From Ramlibacter sp. (lineage in GTDB: Bacteria; Pseudomonadota; Gammaproteobacteria; Burkholderiales; Burkholderiaceae_C): a DNA stretch of 40,080 nt. Positions within the stretch are counted from its first letter, which is position 1. Each line of letters opens with the position of its first letter. Of this stretch, positions 34,769-40,080 are shown piece by piece. Location of the stretch: positions 1-40,080 of the forward strand of contig NZ_JAQGNQ010000100.1 in assembly GCF_028291745.1 (NCBI RefSeq). The letters are read 5' to 3'. Made by a program: the position numbers and the translations under genes. Below the pieces are notes generated by a model. That model was not told the DNA's origin. It did not search any database and worked only from the letters and a program-made list of their open reading frames with translations.

Positions 34769-35322
34769 GAGGCGCAGTCCGCGCAGCGGGCAAGCCTGGG
34801 GGAGGCATTCTGACCGAGGGTTTTCGGTTCTGCCCGCAATGCGCGACGCCGCTGGCATGGATAGCGCAGCAGGAGGACGGCGGCGAGAAGCAGCGGCTGC
34901 GCTGCCCCGCCTGCGGCTGGACGCACTGGAACAATCCCACGCCCGTGCTGGCGGCGGTCGTCGAAGTCCAGGGCAAGATCCTGCTGGCGCGCAATGCGGC
35001 GTGGACGAACAAGATGTACGCGCTGATCACCGGCTTCATGGAGGCCAACGAGACGCCGCAGGAAGGCATTGCGCGGGAGATCGCCGAAGAGACGAACCTG
35101 CGCGCGCTGTCGCTGGACCTGATCGGTGTCTACGATTTCAAGCGGATGAACCAGGTGATCATCGCCTACCATGCGTTGTGCGAGGGCGAGGTGAAGCTGT
35201 CGCCCGAATTGGTGGACTACAAGCTGTTCGCTTTCGACCAGGTGCGATGCTGGCCGGCCGGCACCGGCCATGCGCTGGCCGACTGGTTGCGCAGCAAGAA
35301 CGTCGAACCGCAATTCATGTAG
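34759..35322 (+). CDS. NUDIX hydrolase with zinc ribbon (NudC-like)
   Basis: The protein has a zinc ribbon (FRFCPQCATPL and RCPACGWTHW) and then a NUDIX domain with GFMEANETPQEGIAREIAEE as the NUDIX box; the usual Gly of EExGU is Asn. This is the layout of NADH pyrophosphatase relatives and other NUDIX enzymes, which split nucleoside diphosphates linked to another group. The only canonical start is GTG 34759, inside a palindrome, which adds about 17 unlikely residues. A start near 34807-34812 (ATT or CTG) with GGGGGAGG before it fits the domain better. Substrate unknown. Confidence 0.82.
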   Translation: MEGGGAVRAAGKPGGGILTEGFRFCPQCATPLAWIAQQEDGGEKQRLRCPACGWTHWNNPTPVLAAVVEVQGKILLARNAAWTNKMYALITGFMEANETPQEGIAREIAEETNLRALSLDLIGVYDFKRMNQVIIAYHALCEGEVKLSPELVDYKLFAFDQVRCWPAGTGHALADWLRSKNVEPQFM

Positions 35323-35337
35323 CTGCACGTAGCCTGG

Positions 35338-36447
35338 TCAGGGCTTGGCTGCGGTCACCGCGGCTCGCATGACGGGGTAGTTGTTGGTGATCACGCCGGC
35401 AACCGGGTATTTGAAGATTGCTGTCAGGTCGGTGGGATTGTCCACTGTCCAGGCAAATACGCTCCGCAGCACCCGTTCTGGACCGCTGTAGACGGGCGAG
35501 CTGAGCGCATCCCACGAGACCATCAATCCATCCGCGAATGTGTTTACGGTCTGCAAGGTCGCCGCACTCATTGCGCCACTCACGATGACCTGCACCTCCA
35601 CATCTGGCAACTGTCGCTTGAAACGCTGAGCGCTCTGGACGAAGAACGAGTTCACGCAAAATTGATGCGTCGGCAGCCCTCCTGCTACCCAGCCTGCACT
35701 GTTCAACACCATTGCAATGGCGTCGGGGTCGGTCAAGCCTCCAGACTTGATCTCGAGCAGCAATCCCGTCTCCGCCTGCGTGAGTAGCGAAAGCAGATCA
35801 GACAGCAGCGGAACCGGCTCGCCAACGAATTTGGCGCCAAACCATGAGCCGGCATCGAGTTGCTGGATTTCAGCATACGTGAAGTCCTTGATGTTCCACG
35901 GGCTGCGTGCCGGATAAAGCGTCTTCACGTTCGTGGTTCGGTCCAGAGTCGGGTCGTGCATCAGCACGACCTGAGCGTCCTTGGTCACCTGTCCGTCAGT
36001 CTCGACCCACTTTGCGCCTGCGGCGATCGCCGCGCGAAATGAGGATAAGGTGTTTTCAGGAGCGACCGCGGGATAGCCGCGGTGTCCGATCACCAGCGGG
36101 GCGCCAGAGGTGCCCTGTGAGACGCACCCCAGCACGGCGCCTGTGGCCGAATTCACGGGCAGCAGTGCGGGGACAAGGGCCGGTGCGGCTGCAGGTGCGG
36201 GGGCAGCTCCAGCGGCTGTGCCTCCAAGTGCGGGTGCGGGTGCGGGCGCGGTGGGCAAGTCCGTCACTGGCGAGCTCGCCGGAGCGGAAACGAAGCTTGG
36301 CGCCGCTGCCGCCGGTCCCGTCTCCGCGGCTTCGGGAGCGGCACTCGCATCACTTCCTCCTCCGCATGCGGACACCAGCCCGGAAAGCGCCATCAAGCGA
36401 ACGACTGCCGTACACCGAGCAATCGCGGCCAAGCTGGTAATCGCCAC
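35338..36447 (-). CDS. Glycerophosphodiester phosphodiesterase, predicted lipoprotein
   Basis: The 369-residue protein would hydrolyse glycerophosphodiesters to glycerol phosphate and an alcohol. It has a signal peptide with lipobox VSAC and C28, then a long Ala/Pro linker to about residue 105. The GDPD domain starts with IGHRGYPAVAPENTLSSFRA, then KWVETDGQVTKDAQVVLMHD, DRTTNVKTL, LLLEIKSGG and ends with TVDNPTDLTAIFKYPVAGVI. It is probably anchored in a membrane facing the periplasm. The start is GTG 36447, with AAAGGAAG about five bases before it; the longer upstream reading has no ribosome binding site. Phosphatidylinositol-type lyases share this fold, so specificity is open. Confidence 0.85.
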   Translation of the reverse strand: MAITSLAAIARCTAVVRLMALSGLVSACGGGSDASAAPEAAETGPAAAAPSFVSAPASSPVTDLPTAPAPAPALGGTAAGAAPAPAAAPALVPALLPVNSATGAVLGCVSQGTSGAPLVIGHRGYPAVAPENTLSSFRAAIAAGAKWVETDGQVTKDAQVVLMHDPTLDRTTNVKTLYPARSPWNIKDFTYAEIQQLDAGSWFGAKFVGEPVPLLSDLLSLLTQAETGLLLEIKSGGLTDPDAIAMVLNSAGWVAGGLPTHQFCVNSFFVQSAQRFKRQLPDVEVQVIVSGAMSAATLQTVNTFADGLMVSWDALSSPVYSGPERVLRSVFAWTVDNPTDLTAIFKYPVAGVITNNYPVMRAAVTAAKP

Positions 36448-36625
36448 TTCACTTCCTTTCGCGCTCGGCGCGTGCTGAATACAAATTGTTGCACAGTAAG
36501 GCTGAGTAGTGCTGAAAAAGTACGCCCTCTCCAAGCGAGTCTGTACGACGGCCGGGCGCGCGCAATCAAGCGCGAGTACGGACGACGAGTACCTTTTCTA
36601 CAATGGGCTATTCGGAGGGGCACTT

Positions 36626-36853
36626 ATGGAATTCGACAAGGAAATCGACACCCGCGGGCTGAATTGCCCCTTGCCCATCCTGAAGGCCAAGAAGGCGCTG
36701 ACGGACATGCAGACCGGGCAGCTGCTCAAGGTGATCTCCACCGACGGCGGGTCGCTGCGCGACTTCCAGGCGTTCTCCAAGCAGACGGGCAACGAGCTGG
36801 TGGAGCAGCAGACCGTGGGCGAGGAATTCATCCACGTACTGCGGCGACGCTGA
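36626..36853 (+). CDS. TusA-family sulphur-carrier protein
   Basis: This 75-residue protein has the TusA fold marks: IDTRGLNCPLPILKAKKAL with the active cysteine C14 in CPLP, and a C-terminal EFIHVLRRR. TusA proteins pass persulphide sulphur to tRNA thiolation, molybdenum cofactor or sulphur-oxidation partners. GGAGG precedes ATG 36626 at good spacing. Its stop lies 26 bases before the mutarotase-like gene, so both are probably co-transcribed. Whether this is tRNA-modifying TusA or another paralogue is not clear. Confidence 0.9.
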   Translation: MEFDKEIDTRGLNCPLPILKAKKALTDMQTGQLLKVISTDGGSLRDFQAFSKQTGNELVEQQTVGEEFIHVLRRR

Positions 36854-36879
36854 GCGACCGCATCACGCCAGTGGCTTCC

Positions 36880-37758
36880 ATGGCCGGCAGCAGCGACGCG
36901 CTCGTCATCCTGCGCAATGCGGCGGGCGATGAGGCCAGCGTCTGCCTGCATGGCGCGCAAGTGATGTCATGGCGGCCGGCAGGCGAGGGCGAGCAACTCT
37001 ATGCCAGCCCGCTCTCGCCGCCCGCGCCTGGCAAGGCGGCGCGCGGTGGCGTGCCGGTGTGCTTTCCCCAGTTCTCCGAGCGCGGACCGCTGCCCAAGCA
37101 CGGGTTCGCGCGCACCAGCCGTTGGGAGATGGTGGCGCCGGCGATTGCCACGGCACCGGTCGCCGAGGGACACTTCCAGCTCGATTCCAGCATGGTGCCG
37201 GGGAAGTGGGAGCACGGCTTCTGCCTGCTGCTGGTGGTGCGGCTCGGCCCGCGGTGGCTGGAGCTGGAATTGCAGGCGGCCAATACCGGCCGCAGCGCGT
37301 ATGACTTCACGTGCGCGCTGCATACGTATCTGGCCGTGGCCGACGTGCGCGCGGTGCAGCTCGATGGATTGCAGGGCCTGCATTGCGAAGACATGGTCGA
37401 TGCCGGCACGGTGCGGATGGCGCGCTCGGAAGCGCTGCGCATCGATGACGAGATCGACCGGGTTTATCGGGGGGTGTCGCGGCCCTTGCAACTCACGGCG
37501 GAGGGAGAGCCGCCGCGGCGCATCACGCAGCGCGGATTCGAAGACGTGGTGGTGTGGAATCCGGGTCCGGCCAAGGCCGCGCGCCTGGGCGACATGCCGC
37601 CGGAAGATTGGCCGCGGATGCTTTGCATCGAAGCCGCGACGATCGAGCATCCGGTGCAGTTGGCGCCCGGGAAGACGTGGAGCGGGGTGCAGCGCATCGA
37701 GTTGCCGCACGCCCAGGGCTTCGGGGATTCGTCGGCTGGGTTGCGGCGGATCCCGTAG
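36880..37758 (+). CDS. D-hexose-6-phosphate mutarotase-like protein (aldose 1-epimerase family, YeaD-like)
   Basis: This 292-residue protein has the YeaD/apo-galactose-mutarotase pattern: ASVCLHGAQVMSWRPAGEGE, ARGGVPVCFPQFSERGPLPK, HGFARTSRWEM, FTCALHTYLAV and FEDVVVWNPGP. Members interconvert alpha and beta glucose-6-phosphate; residues in HGFAR and LHTY agree with the active site. ATG 36880 has no ribosome binding site; GTG 36871 or a start overlapping the tusA stop is possible. A repeat element begins just before its stop codon. Confidence 0.85.
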   Translation: MAGSSDALVILRNAAGDEASVCLHGAQVMSWRPAGEGEQLYASPLSPPAPGKAARGGVPVCFPQFSERGPLPKHGFARTSRWEMVAPAIATAPVAEGHFQLDSSMVPGKWEHGFCLLLVVRLGPRWLELELQAANTGRSAYDFTCALHTYLAVADVRAVQLDGLQGLHCEDMVDAGTVRMARSEALRIDDEIDRVYRGVSRPLQLTAEGEPPRRITQRGFEDVVVWNPGPAKAARLGDMPPEDWPRMLCIEAATIEHPVQLAPGKTWSGVQRIELPHAQGFGDSSAGLRRIP

Positions 37759-37849
37759 GCTGGGATGCGGCGCAGCCGCACCCCAGCTTTCGGTGCACAT
37801 AGGAAGCGCCGTCTGCTGGGGTGCGGCTTCGCGCGCAGCCCAGCCTACG
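37754..37849. repeat. Palindromic repeat bounded by CGTAGGCTGGG / CCCAGCCTACG
   Basis: The 11-base ends at 37754-37764 and 37839-37849 are exact reverse complements, with further pairing inside (GGTGCGGC-type blocks). It overlaps the last bases of the mutarotase-like gene and ends 16 bases before the galU stop. A related copy lies at 39887-39968. Confidence 0.75.
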
Positions 37850-37864
37850 ACGCGCGGGACGCAG

Positions 37865-38752
37865 CTACAGCTTCAGCGACTTCAAATACCCGCGGAAAGC
37901 CGGCCCCACCTCCGCGTGCCGCAACGCCAGTTCGACGGTGGCTTCCAGGAAGCCTTCCTTGCTGCCACAGTCGTAGCGCTTGCCTTCATAGCGGTACGCA
38001 TGCACGCCCTCGTTGCCGATCAATTGCGCGATGCCATCGGTCAGCTGGATTTCGCCGCCGGTGCCGCGGGGCTGGTTGCGGATCTTGTCGAACACGCCGG
38101 GCGTCAGCACGTAGCGACCCGCCACGCCCAGGCGTGAGGGTGCCTGCTCGGGCGAGGGCTTTTCCACCATCTGCTTCACGTTCACCAGGCGTTCGCCCAC
38201 GGCGTCGCCGGCGACGATGCCATAGCGCTTGACGTGCTCGAGTGGCACCTCCTGCACGGCCAGCACCGAGTTCTGCACTTCGCGGAAGGTCTCCACCATC
38301 TGCGCCAGCACGCCGGGGCCGCCGTCGCGGCCCGTCATCAGGTCGTCGGCCAGCAGCACCGCAAAGGGCTCGTCGCCCACGATATGTGCCGCGCACAGCA
38401 CGGCGTGGCCGAGGCCCAGCGAGCGCGGCTGGCGCACATACGAGCAGTCCATGTCGTCGGGCGTGAGCGAGCGCACCAGCGCCAGCAGCGCTTCCTTGCC
38501 GGCGGTTTCGAGTTCGTTCTCCAGCTCGTAGGCGGTGTCGAAATGGTCCTCGATGGCGCGCTTGTTCCGGCCGGTGACGAACACCATATGGCGGATGCCC
38601 GCCTCGTACGCCTCCTCGACCGCGTACTGGATCAGGGGCTTGTCCACGACGGGCAGCATTTCCTTGGGCGCAGCCTTGGTGGCGGGCAGGAAGCGGGTGC
38701 CCAGTCCTGCAACGGGAAACACTGCTTTGTTAACGTTTGTGAACTTTTTCAT
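37865..38752 (-). CDS. galU: UTP-glucose-1-phosphate uridylyltransferase (GalU)
   Basis: This 295-residue enzyme makes UDP-glucose from UTP and glucose-1-phosphate. The nucleotide loop is [20 protein letters not shown] (14-33). [57 protein letters not shown] and [12 protein letters not shown] follow, all typical of GalU. A TTG three codons upstream is possible, but ATG 38752 starts the usual [15 protein letters not shown]. It gives the substrate of Ugd and of glucosyl transfer, so it may feed the polysaccharide operon although it is 12 kb from it. Confidence 0.95.
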   Translation of the reverse strand: MKKFTNVNKAVFPVAGLGTRFLPATKAAPKEMLPVVDKPLIQYAVEEAYEAGIRHMVFVTGRNKRAIEDHFDTAYELENELETAGKEALLALVRSLTPDDMDCSYVRQPRSLGLGHAVLCAAHIVGDEPFAVLLADDLMTGRDGGPGVLAQMVETFREVQNSVLAVQEVPLEHVKRYGIVAGDAVGERLVNVKQMVEKPSPEQAPSRLGVAGRYVLTPGVFDKIRNQPRGTGGEIQLTDGIAQLIGNEGVHAYRYEGKRYDCGSKEGFLEATVELALRHAEVGPAFRGYLKSLKL

Positions 38753-38854
38753 ATGCCGCAAGTGCAGTTCTCGATAAAGTCAGGCCGCAGAGGCACTGAC
38801 CGGGATCCTTGATTTTGCTGGAACAACGGGCCCGGCGGCGCCCGAGGAAGGTTT

Positions 38855-39865
38855 GTGTTGGAAATCCTTTTGCTGGATCGCCTGGTTCCCGAAGCCCTCG
38901 CCTGGCTGGGGGAGCGGCACCAGGTCGCCTATCGCCCCGATCTGGCCGACGATCCGGCGGCATTGCGACGCGAGCTCTACAACGTGCAGTCGGTGGTGCT
39001 GCCCCGCAGGGTGCAGGTCACGCGCGAATTCCTCGATTTCGCCCCGGTGCTGCGCGGCATCGCGCGCATGCAGGGCAGCGCGGAGAGCACCGATCTCGAA
39101 GCCTGCCGCGAGCGCCGCGTGCGCGTGATCCAGGCCAACAGTGCGCAGGTGCGCGCCACGGCCGAATTCCTGCTGGCCAGCCTGATGCTGCTGTACCGCC
39201 GCGGCATTGCCGGCGCGGTGAAGGGCGATCGCACGGCCTCGCACGGGCTGGGTCGGGAGCTGCATGGCAGCGTGGTGGGCATCCTCGGGCTGGCGCCGGC
39301 CGCGCATGCGCTGGCGCTGATGCTCGATGCCCTGGGCGCCCGCCTGATCGGGTATGACCCGGCCGTGCATCCCACGGCCAGCACCTGGCAGCGCTTGCGC
39401 ATCCAGCCGGTCAGCCTGAACGACTTGCTGTCGCGCGCCGATGCGGTAACGGCGCAGGTGCTCTATGCCAAGCGCTACGAGCACTTCATCAACGCCAAGG
39501 CGCTGGCGCACTGCAAGCCGGGGCAGGTGTGGGTGGCGACCACGCGCAGCGCGCTCTTCGAGCCGGACGCGCTGGCCACCGCGATGGCGGATGGGCGGAT
39601 CGACGCGGCCATTTTGGATGGCGCGGATCCGGCGTTTGCGGGGCGGGGTACTTCGCTGTACGAGCACCCGAATCTGTATCTCACGCCGCGGCTGCGCGGG
39701 GCGACGCGCGAGGCGCGTGCCCGCGGCAGCTGGTACGTGGCGCAGCGGCTGCACGAAACGCTGACGCAGCCGAGGCAATCGGGCTTCGAGGCGCTGATGA
39801 CGGGGCCGATGGGGCTGGATTCGGTGCTGCCGGAGAGCGCGCCGGTGCCGTTGTCGGATTCTTGA
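38855..39865 (+). CDS. Degenerate D-2-hydroxyacid dehydrogenase-like protein
   Basis: The 336-residue protein follows the fold of the D-isomer 2-hydroxyacid dehydrogenases: an N-terminal substrate domain, then a Rossmann domain near 140-250, and a tail with TPRLRGATREAR. Key residues differ. The glycine loop is GLAPAAH where GxGxxG is expected (145-151). The active-site histidine position in TPH is arginine R279. The usual glutamate after the LD motif is absent in ILDGADPAFAG. Only R231 in ATTRSALFEPDAL is kept. It may have lost dehydrogenase activity. GTG 38855 with GAGGAAG close before it starts the frame; TTG 38858 is an alternative. Confidence 0.8.
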   Translation: MLEILLLDRLVPEALAWLGERHQVAYRPDLADDPAALRRELYNVQSVVLPRRVQVTREFLDFAPVLRGIARMQGSAESTDLEACRERRVRVIQANSAQVRATAEFLLASLMLLYRRGIAGAVKGDRTASHGLGRELHGSVVGILGLAPAAHALALMLDALGARLIGYDPAVHPTASTWQRLRIQPVSLNDLLSRADAVTAQVLYAKRYEHFINAKALAHCKPGQVWVATTRSALFEPDALATAMADGRIDAAILDGADPAFAGRGTSLYEHPNLYLTPRLRGATREARARGSWYVAQRLHETLTQPRQSGFEALMTGPMGLDSVLPESAPVPLSDS

Positions 39866-39886
39866 GGGATTGAGGAGAGGGGCCTT

Positions 39887-39968
39887 CGTAGGCTGGGCTG
39901 CCGACAGGCACCCCAGCGACACGCCCGAAAGAAAGCTGGGGTTCGCTGGCGCGCAGCCCAGCCTTGTA
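39887..39968. repeat. Second GTAGGCTGGG-bounded palindrome
   Basis: CGTAGGCTGGG at 39887-39897 faces CCCAGCCTTGTA at 39957-39968. Inner GGCACCCCAGC and GCTGGGGTTCGC blocks pair as well. It is related to the element at 37754-37849 but more diverged. Confidence 0.7.
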
Positions 39969-39978
39969 TCTTCTTCTC

Positions 39979-40080
39979 CTAGACTTTCAGGGTTCGGGGC
40001 GACCCGTTCGGAGCAGGTGCACGCCGTGCCCAGCCTTCTGGCTCAGACCACGTCACGTAGATCTCGCGGCATCTGCTCCC
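39979..40080 (-). CDS. Possible 3' end of a gene running into the window edge
   Basis: On the minus strand a frame of 33 codons is open from the window edge to TAG at 39979 (segments REIYVTWSEPEGW and APAPNGSPRTLKV). Its position just beyond a palindromic element, convergent with the dehydrogenase-like gene, fits a gene end. A second frame ending at 40043 is also open. The stretch is too short to identify. Confidence 0.2.
   Translation of the reverse strand, partial: GSRCREIYVTWSEPEGWARRAPAPNGSPRTLKV

Overview
The window is GC-rich (except around 14.0-15.2 kb), tightly packed chromosomal DNA. Its gene content points to a betaproteobacterium of the order Burkholderiales, probably near the Comamonadaceae (inference): a complete liv branched-chain amino-acid uptake operon, a Bug-type periplasmic binding protein, a ferredoxin-reductase of the CDP-6-deoxy-glucoseen reductase type, rarA and cysM, and typical extragenic palindromes. 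No rRNA operon, insertion sequence, integrase or CRISPR array is visible; there is one tRNA, tRNA-Leu(CAA).

Layout. 0-5.2 kb: rarA, then livH-livM-livG-livF in a translationally coupled operon. 5.2-9.2 kb: a palindromic repeat, a small outer-membrane barrel protein, a Bug-family binding protein, two small envelope proteins, a second copy of the palindrome, and the ferredoxin-reductase. 9.3-14.0 kb: ugd (UDP-glucose dehydrogenase), an atypical SDR protein, and a two-gene membrane operon of unknown function on the minus strand. 14.0-14.4 kb: a gene-poor, lower-GC gap.

14.4-32.5 kb is an exopolysaccharide locus. The plus-strand operon (14443-25901) holds an initiating sugar-phosphate transferase, a TagD-like cytidylyltransferase, an sn-glycerol-1-phosphate dehydrogenase-like protein, a Wzx-like flippase, a CDP-alcohol phosphotransferase, a Wzy-like polymerase, GT2 and GT4 glycosyltransferases, an epimerase, an acyltransferase, a WecG/TagA-type transferase and a secreted beta-helix protein with a phage-tail-like C-terminus. 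Almost every junction is an ATGA/GTGA overlap or a gap of a few bases. Facing it on the minus strand are the export genes wza, wzb and wzc (29853 to 25985) and a yjbH-like gene (32465 to 30210). This is a Wzx/Wzy-type system. The unusual part is the set of dehydrogenase, cytidylyltransferase and CDP-alcohol phosphotransferase genes. Together they suggest that glycerol-1-phosphate, or another polyol phosphate, is made, activated as a CDP derivative and attached to the glycan or a lipid. Ugd and GalU in the flanks could supply UDP-glucose and UDP-glucuronate.

32.6-40.1 kb: a small lipoprotein, a strong bidirectional terminator, a VanZ-like gene lying directly behind tRNA-Leu, cysM, a NUDIX hydrolase, a glycerophosphodiesterase lipoprotein, a TusA-like protein, a hexose-6-phosphate mutarotase-like protein, galU, and a degenerate 2-hydroxyacid dehydrogenase. 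Two copies of a GTAGGCTGGG-bounded palindrome lie at 37.8 and 39.9 kb.
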